A DNA stretch of 64,000 bases from Mesorhizobium sp. M7A.F.Ca.US.008.03.1.1 (lineage in GTDB: Bacteria > Pseudomonadota > Alphaproteobacteria > Rhizobiales > Rhizobiaceae): contig NZ_RZRU01000019.1 in NCBI RefSeq assembly GCF_003997495.1, positions 62,001 through 126,000 of the forward strand. The letters run 5' to 3'. The stretch's first letter is position 1. Every line of letters starts with the position of its first letter. This document shows positions 52,537 through 61,368 of the stretch, in pieces. The notes under the pieces are model-generated. The model searched no databases. It had not been told where the DNA came from and was given only the letters and a program-made list of their open reading frames with translations. The translations under genes were made by a program, and so were the position numbers.

Positions 52537-53118
52537 ATGCAGAAGCTGCAATCGCAGGGCGTCCATCACATCACGCTGGTCGGCGCCGGGCGCCAGACCT
52601 CTATCGATTTCTGGGAAGGCCTGCTCGGCATGCCGTTCATCTTCGAACAGCCCAATCTCGACAAGCCGAGGGAAAGCCACCTCTATTTCGATCCCGGCGA
52701 CGGCCGGCTGATCACCATCTTCACCGACGAGAGCCGCACACCGGAGAGACGGCGCACGCCGACCGATCCGGGTTGTGTTCACCACATCGCCTTTTCGGTG
52801 TCGCGCGTCACCTTCCTGCAGGCGGTCGCCCGGCTCGACGAGCGCGGTATCAAGCACAGCGGCGCCAAGGATCGCGGTTTCATGGATTCGATCTATTTCG
52901 AGGATCCGCTCGGCCTGCTGATCGAGTTGGCGTCCTACCGCTTCGAGCCGCCGGCGGGCTTCACCCATGCCGATGTGCTGATGGAAGCGCACAAGATCCG
53001 GGTCGCGCGCGGCGACTACAACATCGCGGAAGTGCATCTCGCCGATGCGATCCAGGCGCTCGTCGAGCGTTCCCGCGCCACCTTGTCGGACGACCGGGCA
53101 GCGAAGAACCCATACTGA
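52537..53118 (+). CDS. VOC-family protein, type I ring-cleavage dioxygenase-like
   Basis: A 193-residue product with VHHITLVGAGRQTSIDFWEGLLGMPFIFEQPN, LYFDPGDGRLITIFTDE, CVHHIAFSVSRVTFLQAVARL and FMDSIYFEDPLGLLIELASYRFEPP. Both histidines and the late glutamate of a VOC metal site are in place. A GTGGGGGAGGAAGGCC site precedes the ATG. The GST gene with the basic tail begins 22 bases after its stop, suggesting a joint role in electrophile or aldehyde removal. Substrate unknown. Confidence 0.83.
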   Translation: MQKLQSQGVHHITLVGAGRQTSIDFWEGLLGMPFIFEQPNLDKPRESHLYFDPGDGRLITIFTDESRTPERRRTPTDPGCVHHIAFSVSRVTFLQAVARLDERGIKHSGAKDRGFMDSIYFEDPLGLLIELASYRFEPPAGFTHADVLMEAHKIRVARGDYNIAEVHLADAIQALVERSRATLSDDRAAKNPY

Positions 53119-53140
53119 ACAGACCAGAGGGAGGAATAAT

Positions 53141-53998
53141 ATGGCCAAGACAGCGACGAAGACTGCCGGGAAATCCGCGGCCAAAGCTGCCGCCAAGCCG
53201 GCGGCGAAAGCTGCGGCAAAGCCAAAAGCCAAGACGGCCGCCAAGCCTGCCGTGAAGGCGACGGCAAAAGCCGCGCCCAGGGCCAAGGCCAAGCCGGCCA
53301 AGAAGCCGGCGCTGAAGCTCAGCATGCTGAAGCCCAGCGTCAACAACATGACCGTGCGGGTGTTTGCGCGCGCGGCCGGTTTCGACCATGCCGAGACCGA
53401 TGCCTGGGGCCACACCCGCTCGCCGGAATTCATGGCGCGAAATCCCGCCCATTTGACACCGATGATCGAGGACAAGGGCCTCCCCAGAGGCGTGTTGTGG
53501 GAAAGCTGCGCCATCATGCAGTATCTCGCCAACAAGCACGGACTGGAGAAATTCTATCCGAAGGCGCCGGCCAAGCGGGCGATGGTCGACAGTGCCATGT
53601 TCTACCTGATCGGTACGCTCTACCCCTATGTCGCGCGCGCCACCTATCCGGCGCTCGGCTTCCCGCACTATGCCGGCGAGGTCGGCCACAGCGACGCCCA
53701 CCCCGACAAGAAGTCCGAAGCCCAGATGGCGGCGATGGCGGCGATCGCCGAGCCGCTGGAGGTCTTCCATAGCTTCTTCAGGGACGGCAAGCCGTTCATC
53801 GGCGGGAAGAACCCGTCGATCGCCGATATCCGCCTGGCGGCGACGCTCGAATTCCTGGCCGTCATCGACTATGCCTTGCCCGAATGGGCGAAGGACTATG
53901 TGGCGGCGATCGAGAAGAAGCTCGGCAAGGCCTATAGCGAGCCGGCCGGCGATGTGCGCGGCTACATCGCCCATGTGAAATCGCAGGCCAAGGCCTGA
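53141..53998 (+). CDS. Glutathione S-transferase with histone-H1-like Lys/Ala N-terminal tail
   Basis: The 285-residue protein starts MAKTATKTAGKSAAKAAAKP and continues for nearly 60 residues almost wholly in Ala, Lys, Pro and Thr, with repeated AAKPA-type units like bacterial histone-H1-like tails. A GST fold follows: an N-terminal part with NMTVRVFARAAG, FMARNPAHLTPMIED and WESCAIMQYLANKHGLE, and a helical part with GKNPSIADIRLAATLEFL. GAGGGAGGAATAAT before the ATG makes the start firm, so the tail is translated. Such tails bind DNA non-specifically in other proteins; whether this one does is unknown. Confidence 0.85.
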   Translation: MAKTATKTAGKSAAKAAAKPAAKAAAKPKAKTAAKPAVKATAKAAPRAKAKPAKKPALKLSMLKPSVNNMTVRVFARAAGFDHAETDAWGHTRSPEFMARNPAHLTPMIEDKGLPRGVLWESCAIMQYLANKHGLEKFYPKAPAKRAMVDSAMFYLIGTLYPYVARATYPALGFPHYAGEVGHSDAHPDKKSEAQMAAMAAIAEPLEVFHSFFRDGKPFIGGKNPSIADIRLAATLEFLAVIDYALPEWAKDYVAAIEKKLGKAYSEPAGDVRGYIAHVKSQAKA

Positions 53999-54027
53999 GG
54001 TTAGGGATTCGTTAACCAAAGCCCTGT

Positions 54028-54162
54028 CTACTGCAGGCAATTCGCTTTCGGCCCGCGACCACGGATGTACTGGCGCAGAACGTCGTAGCGATAGGAAAGG
54101 TCGGCGCAATGCCGGCCTTTTTGCTTTTCGAACGCCGTCTCTTTGTTCGACGCAGTTTCCAT
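54028..54162 (-). CDS. Possible small protein, 44 residues
   Basis: METASNKETAFEKQKGRHCA followed by DLSYRYDVLRQYIRGRGPKA and a short end. Codon choice is GC-ending in most positions, as in real genes here, and CADLSYRYDVLRQYIRGRG looks like a folded helix-rich segment. The upstream GGGAAAAGCGC is a modest ribosome binding site and seems to derive from a fragment of repeat family A. I know no named family; it could be chance. Confidence 0.4.
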   Translation of the reverse strand: METASNKETAFEKQKGRHCADLSYRYDVLRQYIRGRGPKANCLQ

Positions 54163-54170
54163 GCGCTTTT

Positions 54171-54199
54171 CCCGGGAAAACTTTCCTGGCATTACTCTA
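54171..54199 (-). repeat. Diverged, internally deleted fragment of repeat family A
   Basis: CCCGGGAAAA, then CTTTCCTGG, CATTACTCTA lines up with CCCGGGAAAA and TTTTCCTGGAATTGCTTTA of copy 2, missing the 11 or so bases between. The match is short, so the call is tentative. Confidence 0.4.
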
Positions 54200-54365
54200 T
54201 CGCCGGGCATGATCGAGCAGCGATCAGGCCACGCAAGCCTCGGCCGCTGTCGCTTTTTTGGCGTCAACTTTTGCGGAGAGATATTGTCATCGCCGGCGTT
54301 GGCCCTACCATCCATTTCGGCAGTCCGGCATGGATTGTCGGTAGGCGCGAGATGAGGGCCGGGCG

Positions 54366-54734
54366 ATGAAAAGCGTTGCGAGGCGGGTTGCGGTTGCGGG
54401 CGTGATGCTGGCGAGCGCCGTTCATCCTTCAAATGCGGCTGAACTGAACACCATGGACGATGTCGGGACCGCCATTCAGGCATGCTGGACACCGCCGGCG
54501 GATGCCGGAACCGCCAGCGTCACCTTGAGCTTCAGCTTCAAGCGGGACGGCACGCTGATCGGCCCGCCGAGGCCGACAGCCATCAAGGTGGATGGCGATG
54601 CCAAGGCGAAAAAGTCATTTGTCGATGCCGCAACAACGGCCTTACAGAATTGCCTGCCCCTGACCTTCTCAGCGAAGCTGGCGCAAGGGATCGCCGGCAA
54701 CGTGTTCACGTTGCAATTCGCTTCTCCCAAGTAA
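54366..54734 (+). CDS. Exported TolA/TonB C-terminal-like protein
   Basis: This 122-residue protein has a signal peptide (MKSVARRVAVAGVMLASAVHPSNAAE). A small domain follows, with AIQACWTPPADAGTASVTLSFSFKRDGTLIGPPRP, AATTALQNCLPLTFSAKLAQG and NVFTLQFASPK. The strand-helix-strand layout with two cysteines resembles the C-terminal domain of TolA/TonB-like proteins as found in short rhizobial secreted proteins. Role unknown. It converges with the next small gene. Confidence 0.65.
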   Translation: MKSVARRVAVAGVMLASAVHPSNAAELNTMDDVGTAIQACWTPPADAGTASVTLSFSFKRDGTLIGPPRPTAIKVDGDAKAKKSFVDAATTALQNCLPLTFSAKLAQGIAGNVFTLQFASPK

Positions 54735-54748
54735 GCCTCATCGTCGGC

Positions 54749-54961
54749 TCAGTGGTGACTGCGCCTTGCCTCGGCATGCCGGGCAAGATCGGGTGTCTCG
54801 AAGACGTAGTCGCTCCAGGCTGATTCCGGAACCTGGCCGGCCAGATAGCATTCCAGCAACAGGCTTTGCTCAGGATCGAGGGGCCTTGGCGCGCGCTGGT
54901 CCAGCCCCAGCGAGTGAAACAGGTTTCTTGTCAGGTCCGAGACGGTGAAGTGGATCGACAT
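54749..54961 (-). CDS. Small hypothetical protein
   Basis: The 70-residue product starts MSIHFTVSDLTRNLFHSLGLD and continues PRPLDPEQSLLLECYLAGQVPESAW. AAAGGGAGAACGCTG before the ATG is a good ribosome binding site and the frame has normal codon use. I recognise no family. It is acidic to neutral with a His-rich end. The stretch upstream is unusually AT-rich. Confidence 0.55.
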   Translation of the reverse strand: MSIHFTVSDLTRNLFHSLGLDQRAPRPLDPEQSLLLECYLAGQVPESAWSDYVFETPDLARHAEARRSHH

Positions 54962-55100
54962 CAGCGTTCTCCCTTTGGTCCTTCAACGCGGAAGGCCGGG
55001 CAAAGGTTTCGCGCGCCTGGCGATGTCGGCGCATCGATCTCGGCCCGTTACAGGTCCATCGGCGATGGTCGGGCTTGCGCTTTCTTTCGAGGTTCGTCTC

Positions 55101-55205
55101 AATCTTGAAATAAAAATGTAATATCGAATTTACACGAGGTGACATAATACAATAGATAAAAGGTTATTAAGGTTGAAGCTCTTGATATCATTAGAATTTA
55201 CTCAT
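55101..55205. other. AT-rich island
   Basis: In the first 100 bases I count 25 G or C, far below the surrounding DNA. It contains runs such as GAAATAAAAATGTAATATCG and no gene. It lies between the divergent small hypothetical and DUF2865 genes and may hold promoters, a nucleoid-protein site or foreign DNA. Confidence 0.6.
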
Positions 55206-55273
55206 GTAGCTGAAGCTTGGCGAATTGATGGACTGTAATTCCAGGTCTCGACAAGAATGACCGAGTTGTCCCG

Positions 55274-56188
55274 ATGATCCGTTTCTGGCCTTCCATGATG
55301 GTCGCATTGATTTCGCTGGCGTCGGTTTTGTTCGGTACGCTTTCGTCCTATGCGGACAGCTGCGGCGCGATCAGAAGCCAGTTGCTTTCGGCTGGGCGCA
55401 GCAACGGGGCGAGCCCGGAGCTTGCTCAACTGCGCCGGCAACTTGCAGCCATCCAGACTATCGAGAGACAGCGCCAGTGCACGGCGAAAAGTTCTCTTGG
55501 TGGTCTCTTCAACGCTTGCGCCGATCTCGCCAGGAGCCGCTCGGATGTGCAGCGCCGGATCGCTGTCGCCGGGAATTCAGGCCGCGACACGGCGGGCCTG
55601 CAGGCGCGCCTCGTGGCGCTTGGCTGCGCGCCTTCGGCAAAGCGACAGCCTGTGCGTGCCGCGCCCGGCACCCAATCGGCGAGCACCACGTTCGCCGGCA
55701 ATGCGATGCTGTTTTGCGTGCGTCTGTCGGACGGGTATTTCTTCCCGGCGCCAAGGTCGCAATTCGCCGCCAGCGGCGATCTGAAGGAGACGGCCGATCA
55801 ATGCCGTTACATCTGCGATGACCCCAGCGTCGACCTCTACACGTTGAGCGACGCCAGCCTCGAAACCGACCAGATGATCGCGCTCGACACGCGCAAACCC
55901 TATACCGAGCTGCCGGCAGCCTTCAGATATCGCGATGATGCGAATTTCAAGGCATGCGACGTCAAGCAATACTACCAGCGGGTCACCGAACTGCGAGCCA
56001 GGACCGTGACGCCCGCCAACATGCGCAATGCCATTATTCCGCTGCCGACGGCAAAGCCGGATCTCGGTACGGTTGCAGCTGTTCCTGGGATCGATGCCGA
56101 AGCCCCAGGTGCCGCCCAGCATCTTTCGATCGAGGCTGGCGAGCGGCCGGTGCGCGTGGTCGGCCCGGCGTTTTTCCCAGCCGAATAA
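55274..56188 (+). CDS. DUF2865 exported protein
   Basis: At 304 residues this has an N-terminal signal (MIRFWPSMMVALISLASVLFGT), a helical part with LAQLRRQLAAIQTIERQRQC, and the DUF2865 core: AMLFCVRLSDGYFFPAPRSQF, DLKETADQCRYICDDPSVDLYTL and PYTELPAAFRYRDD. The cysteines are conserved in the family. DUF2865 proteins are alphaproteobacterial, exported and uncharacterised. There is no clear ribosome binding site at the first ATG; the ATG pair at 55295-55300 is an alternative. Confidence 0.8.
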   Translation: MIRFWPSMMVALISLASVLFGTLSSYADSCGAIRSQLLSAGRSNGASPELAQLRRQLAAIQTIERQRQCTAKSSLGGLFNACADLARSRSDVQRRIAVAGNSGRDTAGLQARLVALGCAPSAKRQPVRAAPGTQSASTTFAGNAMLFCVRLSDGYFFPAPRSQFAASGDLKETADQCRYICDDPSVDLYTLSDASLETDQMIALDTRKPYTELPAAFRYRDDANFKACDVKQYYQRVTELRARTVTPANMRNAIIPLPTAKPDLGTVAAVPGIDAEAPGAAQHLSIEAGERPVRVVGPAFFPAE

Positions 56189-56311
56189 TCGCCGGCCTTG
56201 CTCGTTGGCGATCATCGGTTACGGCGTGCCTGCTGCGGTGCGGTTGCGTGATCCGTCTGGAACAGAGGGGCGCTCACGGCGTTGTGATCGACATCAGCCG
56301 GGAGAAACGCC

Positions 56312-56548
56312 GTGGCTACGTTCAGGGAAATGCGGGTGCTGGAGATCGTCGAAGACGACTCGCTGACCACCGAACAGAAAATCGCCGAACTACGCGAGAT
56401 CGAATCCGAGGCGCGTGGGCTGCAGCGGGCTGCCTCGGAGGGTCCGATGGACGACGATGACGGCTGGCAGGAAGATCTGCGTCAGGTTCGTCTCGCACTC
56501 GACAAGCTCGGTGCGAAGGAGCCGAAAAAGGGCGCTGCTTCACTGTGA
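56312..56548 (+). CDS. Small acidic hypothetical protein
   Basis: This 78-residue protein starts at GTG, preceded by GGGAGAAACGCC. It reads MATFREMRVLEIVEDDSLTT then IAELREIESEARGLQRAASEG, a run of aspartates (DDDD) and VRLALDKLGAKEP. Largely helical and acidic; no family recognised. The good start signal and codon use support it being real. Confidence 0.55.
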   Translation: MATFREMRVLEIVEDDSLTTEQKIAELREIESEARGLQRAASEGPMDDDDGWQEDLRQVRLALDKLGAKEPKKGAASL

Positions 56549-56601
56549 TGGCAGGTTCATCGAGCTATCCGCGGATCGCGTCTTGTTTGATCGAATCCCA
56601 T

Positions 56602-56626
56602 CCTAAAAGCGGGTCCCGCTTTTAGG
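56602..56626. repeat. Perfect palindrome, possible terminator
   Basis: CCTAAAAGCGGG, T, CCCGCTTTTAGG: twelve-base arms around one base. It sits in the convergent gap between the acidic hypothetical and the lipoprotein gene and has no T-run. The AAAGCGGG core recurs loosely in other intergenic hairpins here. Confidence 0.6.
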
Positions 56627-56639
56627 ACCAAGCTCCAAT

Positions 56640-56996
56640 CTAATCGCAGACCATGCGAGCTCTCTTGCCGGGCTCGCTGACGTTCCTGCAGGTCAGCGGT
56701 TTCGCCGGCGCCGATAGGGACGCAGACGCAGGCAACCTCGTCTGGTGCCGTCTCGGTGCGGCATGGCTGAGCTTGCGCTCGGAAAACCGCCGGGGTGGCT
56801 GCGGCGCCACCGGAAAAGCACCGTTTTCGACCTCGGCTTGCCCATAGTCGACATTCGGTGGCGGCCGATCCCAGAAGCGCCGGACATCGAGCGGCCTCGG
56901 GATGACGACCGTGCCGTCATAACTGCGCGAGCAACCGCCGCTGAAAAGCAGCGCCAGCCCCATGAAAAAAGGCACAATCCGTCCAAGCATCAGCAA
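56640..56996 (-). CDS. Small lipoprotein of unknown function
   Basis: A 118-residue product whose N-terminus ends in a lipobox: MLMLGRIVPFFMGLALLFSG then GCSRSYDG, with Cys22 the lipidation site. The mature part is proline- and arginine-rich (RFWDRPPPNVDYGQAEVENG) with two later cysteines near the end (LTCRNVSE, ARMVCD). No family recognised. It is divergent from the five-PAS kinase gene. Confidence 0.65.
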   Translation of the reverse strand: MLMLGRIVPFFMGLALLFSGGCSRSYDGTVVIPRPLDVRRFWDRPPPNVDYGQAEVENGAFPVAPQPPRRFSERKLSHAAPRRHQTRLPASASLSAPAKPLTCRNVSEPGKRARMVCD

Positions 56997-57181
56997 TACC
57001 CCTGCCGTTGCTTATATAGCGGGTTCGACCCCGCCGACAACCGGGCGGAATGAAGCAGACCGCGCCGCGCAATCCTGGCTAACCGACCGTTAAGGTTAGC
57101 GGATCCTTAATGCTTCTCGGGCACATTCCGCCGACGAACCGCGGAGGAGGGTTCGGCCTTGGTTTTCGGGGTGGGGACGGC

Positions 57182-60100
57182 ATGGCGGAAGCGGACGAAA
57201 CAATCGGCGCGCGCGGCAAGCGCGGGCCTCGCAGATCCACAGCGCATGGCGATGATGCATCATCGTCCGCCGCTTGCATGGATTCGAACGATGCGCTTCG
57301 CCAACTCGTCGAAGCCGGTTCCGACTGGGTCTGGGAGACGGATGCCGAACTGCGCTTCTCCTGGCTTTCGCAAAATTACCAGGCAGCCACCGGCATCGAT
57401 CCGGCAAACGTGCTTGGCCGGTTCCGCTTCGACTTCCTCAATCAGGTCCTGAACGGCGATCGCAGTGGCGCCGCGCATCTGGAGGATCTGCAGGCGCACC
57501 GGCCTTTTCGCGACTTCGTCTACGAGCTCAAGGGCGGCAACGCCGACTGCCGCTGGGTCTTCACGTCAGGCTTTCCGAAGTTCGACGACGAAGGAAGATT
57601 TGCCGGTTATCGCGGCATCGGCCGCAACGTCACGGCATTGGCCGGCGCCTTCACCGGCGCCTTCAAAGGTCCGGGGCCGGACCGGGAGGCCGAACTTGCC
57701 GACGCGCTGGAGAAAGCGCGGCTGGCGGAAGCGGTGATCAACGCCGTCAAGGATCCGATCTTCGTCAAGGACGACCATTTGCGTTTCGTCTTCGTCAACG
57801 AGGCGTTCGCGGCTCTGTTTGGCCAGACGCCGCAAGCCATGCTCGGCAAGCCCGGCGGCGATTTCCTTACCACAAAGGACACCGCGCTTTTCGAGCAGAG
57901 CGAACGTGACGTCCTTGCCACCGGGCGGCCGTACGAAGTGGAAGAGAATTTCGAGGCCGATGGCGCCAGCCGCTCGCGCATCGTCAGGAAGAGCCGCGTC
58001 GGCATGGCCAGCGGCCGCAACTACGTTGCCGGTTTCCTGTTCGACATTTCCAACATGAAGCGCCGCGAGACCGAGGCCGAGGACGCGCGCAAGCATCTCG
58101 CCAGCGTGCTGGAATCCTTGCCGGCCGCCGTGATCATCTACGATCGCGACGACAGGTTCGTTTTCGCCAACCGCAAGATCCAGGATACGCTGCCGGCCTT
58201 GAAGCCGGCATGGCAGCCCGGCTGTACATTCCGCGAAGCGCTCGTGCTGGGCCATGCGAACGGCTATTTCCGCAACAGCGGCGATCCGCAAATCGATCAG
58301 CTCTACGACAGCGACCATGACCGCTGGCTGGACGCGATCCTCGCCCGCTACCGCTTGCCCAATTCCTGCTACGAGCGTCATAACCCCGACGGCCGCTGGT
58401 ACCAGGTCTACGACATGCGGACCGACGACGGCACCTTCATCGGTGTTCGCGTCGACATCTCCGAGATCAAGAGCCGCGAGGCGGCATTGCGCGATTCCAT
58501 GCGCCAGATCGACCTGTTCCGGCACGTGATGGACGAGTTGCCGGTGGCCGCCTTCATCAAGGCGCAGGACCTGAGCATCGAATTCGTCAACAAGGCCTGG
58601 TGCGCGATCACCGGCTTGGCCAAGGAGGATGTCATCGGCCGCACCGACCGGCAGTTGTTCGGTGCGCAGGACGCCGATGGCTACAGCCATGACGACACAC
58701 AAGTCGCCGTGACGGGGATCGTCAAGGAGGTCGAGGAACCCGTCACCCATCGCGACGGCACGGTTCGGCAATTGATGACCCGCAAGAGCCGCCTGGTGGC
58801 ATTGGACGGCTCGGTGCATCTGGTCGGTTCGAGCACCGACATCACCGACGTCAAGGCGCGCGAGCGTGCGCTGGAAGAAAGCATGCGCGAGAACGAGGTG
58901 TTCCGCAGCCTGATCGACAACGTGCCGGTATCGATCTACGCCAAGCGCTCCGATCTCAGGCAGTTCTATGTCAACAAGGGCTGGTGCGATCTCACCGGCT
59001 TCAGCAAGGAAGAGGCTATCGGCAAGACCGACATCGAGATTTTCGGGCCGGATGGCGAGGCCTTCGTCAATGGCGATCTCGCCGTGCTGCGCACCGGCGA
59101 AACCCAGGAGGTCGAGGAGACGGTGACGCTGGCCGACGGCAGCGTCAGGCATCAATTCGCCCGCAAGGGGGCGATGATCGCCTCCGACGGTTCGCTCTAC
59201 CTGATTGGCTCGACCACCGACATCACCGAGCTGAAGATGCGAGAGGCCGAACTGCGTGAGGCGCGTCAGCGCGCCGTGCTCGCCGACCGCGCCAAGTCGG
59301 AATTCCTCGCCAATATGAGCCATGAGATACGCACGCCGATGAACGGCGTGCTCGGCATGGCCGAACTGCTGGCCAAATCGGACCTCGACCCGAAGCAGAA
59401 GACGTTCACCGACATCATCGTGAAATCGGGCAATGCGCTGCTCACCATCATCAACGACATACTGGACTTCTCAAAGATCGATGCCGGTCAGCTGGTGCTG
59501 GATCCGGCGCCCTTCAATCTTGCCGAGGCGATCGAGGACGTGGCGACGCTGGTGTCGACGCGCGCCAAGGAGAAGGACCTTGAGCTCATCGTGCGCGTCG
59601 AGCCTCGTCTCGAGAGCCTGTTCATAGGCGATGTCGGCCGCATCAGGCAGATCGTCACCAACCTGCTCGGCAATGCGGTGAAATTCACCGATGAGGGCCA
59701 TGTGCTGGTCGACGTCACCGGCGAGAGGGTTCCAACCGGAACGAAGCTCACCATCTCGGTCACCGATACCGGCATCGGTATCCCCGAGGAGAAACTGAAA
59801 CTGGTGTTCGAGAAATTCAGCCAGGTCGACACCTCATCGACGCGGCGGCACGAGGGAACCGGCCTCGGTCTTGCCATCACCTCGCGGCTCGTCGAGCTGA
59901 TGGGCGGGGACATCGGGGTCGAAAGCGCCGAAGGCAAGGGTTCGACGTTCTGGTTCTCGGTGACGCTGCCGAGAGCCGGACAGCAGAACGGACAACGCAT
60001 CATGCCAATCGACGTGACCGGCGCGCGTGTGCTGATCGTCGACGACAATTCCGTCAACAGGGCGATCCTGACCGAGCAGATGACATCGTGGACGTTCGAT

Positions 60101-60955
60101 TCCTGCGCGGCCGAAAGCGGCGCTGAGGGTCTCAAGGTGCTGATCGCCGCCGCCGCCTATGGCGTGCCGGTCGACTGCGTCGTACTCGACTACCAGATGC
60201 CTGAAATGAGCGGCGCCGAAATGGCGCGGATCGTGCGCAACACAGCCGGTCTTGCCGGCACGCCGATCATCATGCTGACCTCGGTCGACCAGTCGCTCGC
60301 CAACACCAGCTATCGCGATCTTGGCATCGATGCCCAGCTGATCAAGCCGGCGCGCTCTTCGGTGCTGCTGGAAACGCTGGTCGCCACCATCCAGCGGCAT
60401 CGCCACAACACTGGCGGCAGCGACGCACAGCCGCTCGCTGCCGATACCGCTCCAGGCAATGTTGCGCGGCCGCAGCCCTCGGCACCGTCCGAACAGCGTG
60501 CGCTGCTGCAGCCGCCTTCGATTCGCCCCCGGCCACCGGTGGCGGCTGGCGGCGACAGGCTGGACATCCTGGTGGCCGAGGACAATGAGGTGAACCAGAT
60601 GGTGTTCACCCAGATCCTCGGCGAGACCGGTTATGGGTTCGAGATCGTCGGCAATGGCCGCAAGGCGCTCGACGCCTTCGGCCGGCTCAACCCGTGCATG
60701 ATCCTGATGGATGTCTCGATGCCGGAGATGAACGGTCTCGAAGCGACCGCCGCCATTCGCCGGCTGGAGGAAGAAACCGGCACGCATGTGCCGATCGTCG
60801 GCGTCACCGCGCATGCGCTGAAGGGCGACCGCGAGCGCTGCCTGGAGGCAGGGATGGACGACTATCTGCCCAAGCCGATCAGCCCCCGGGCGTTGCTCGA
60901 GAAGGTCGAGCGCTGGGTCGGCGCCAGCCGGCAGGCTCAGCGCAACGCCGGGTAA
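57182..60955 (+). CDS. Five-PAS soluble hybrid histidine kinase with two receivers
   Basis: The 1257-residue sensor (from this ATG) has no membrane segment. Roughly five PAS-type domains occupy the first 700 residues: around WVWETDAELRFSWLSQNY, DPIFVKDDHLRFVFVNEAF, AAVIIYDRDDRFVFANRKI, AAFIKAQDLSIEFVNKAW and VSIYAKRSDLRQFYVNKGW. The kinase histidine is in [12 protein letters not shown] (His714), followed by [22 protein letters not shown] and GTGLGLAIT. Receivers carry VVLDYQMPEMSG and [13 protein letters not shown]. An ATG 72 bases upstream is possible. The core is paralogous to the membrane kinase at 18.2-20.5 kb. The pst genes lie downstream, but 500 bases and a separate promoter intervene. 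Confidence 0.94.
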   Translation: MAEADETIGARGKRGPRRSTAHGDDASSSAACMDSNDALRQLVEAGSDWVWETDAELRFSWLSQNYQAATGIDPANVLGRFRFDFLNQVLNGDRSGAAHLEDLQAHRPFRDFVYELKGGNADCRWVFTSGFPKFDDEGRFAGYRGIGRNVTALAGAFTGAFKGPGPDREAELADALEKARLAEAVINAVKDPIFVKDDHLRFVFVNEAFAALFGQTPQAMLGKPGGDFLTTKDTALFEQSERDVLATGRPYEVEENFEADGASRSRIVRKSRVGMASGRNYVAGFLFDISNMKRRETEAEDARKHLASVLESLPAAVIIYDRDDRFVFANRKIQDTLPALKPAWQPGCTFREALVLGHANGYFRNSGDPQIDQLYDSDHDRWLDAILARYRLPNSCYERHNPDGRWYQVYDMRTDDGTFIGVRVDISEIKSREAALRDSMRQIDLFRHVMDELPVAAFIKAQDLSIEFVNKAWCAITGLAKEDVIGRTDRQLFGAQDADGYSHDDTQVAVTGIVKEVEEPVTHRDGTVRQLMTRKSRLVALDGSVHLVGSSTDITDVKARERALEESMRENEVFRSLIDNVPVSIYAKRSDLRQFYVNKGWCDLTGFSKEEAIGKTDIEIFGPDGEAFVNGDLAVLRTGETQEVEETVTLADGSVRHQFARKGAMIASDGSLYLIGSTTDITELKMREAELREARQRAVLADRAKSEFLANMSHEIRTPMNGVLGMAELLAKSDLDPKQKTFTDIIVKSGNALLTIINDILDFSKIDAGQLVLDPAPFNLAEAIEDVATLVSTRAKEKDLELIVRVEPRLESLFIGDVGRIRQIVTNLLGNAVKFTDEGHVLVDVTGERVPTGTKLTISVTDTGIGIPEEKLKLVFEKFSQVDTSSTRRHEGTGLGLAITSRLVELMGGDIGVESAEGKGSTFWFSVTLPRAGQQNGQRIMPIDVTGARVLIVDDNSVNRAILTEQMTSWTFDSCAAESGAEGLKVLIAAAAYGVPVDCVVLDYQMPEMSGAEMARIVRNTAGLAGTPIIMLTSVDQSLANTSYRDLGIDAQLIKPARSSVLLETLVATIQRHRHNTGGSDAQPLAADTAPGNVARPQPSAPSEQRALLQPPSIRPRPPVAAGGDRLDILVAEDNEVNQMVFTQILGETGYGFEIVGNGRKALDAFGRLNPCMILMDVSMPEMNGLEATAAIRRLEEETGTHVPIVGVTAHALKGDRERCLEAGMDDYLPKPISPRALLEKVERWVGASRQAQRNAG

Positions 60956-61368
60956 GGCCGGCTCTGCCCGAGTGCGGGGACGCGGCGAGATTCGCGCGCC
61001 CCGCCAGCGCCAAGACTATGGCGCGATCGCACCATATCAAAGGCGGCATCCAGCCGAGACAATGGCCACATTCGAATTCCGCTCTTCCCAGTTACGGGCG
61101 GGAGCAGCGACCGCCGGCATGAGACAGCGTCAACCTACCCCAACGGACCTGTTTTCGGCGATGGCCCGGCCACGACACCGTCTGGCTGAGAGCAACGCGC
61201 TCCCGTCCGGCTTTTCTTCATAGAGGCCGGCTGATCCCCAAATCGCCGGCCAGCCTCGGCCGAATAGAGCAAGTCCCTGATTCCGGTGACAAAGCCGGGC
61301 TGCGTCGGGAGTGCCGGCCAGGCGGCATTCCGCTCATCCCGATGACGCGTTACCGGGGTGACATCAAA
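60956..61368. other. Gap between the hybrid kinase and the pst operon
   Basis: I see no gene. A short plus-strand frame (60972-61223) is arginine-rich and looks like chance. GGCCGGC and GCCGGCC (61225-61251) form a stem without a T-run. Confidence 0.45.

Noticed and set aside
57566-59323. 585-codon open frame antisense to the five-PAS kinase
   Set aside because: It mirrors the kinase codon pattern and has no family features or ribosome binding site. Long antisense frames are expected in GC-rich coding DNA.
60972-61223. 83-codon frame before pstS
   Set aside because: Arg/Pro/Ser-rich, no start signal, and the region carries a stem and the Pho promoter instead.
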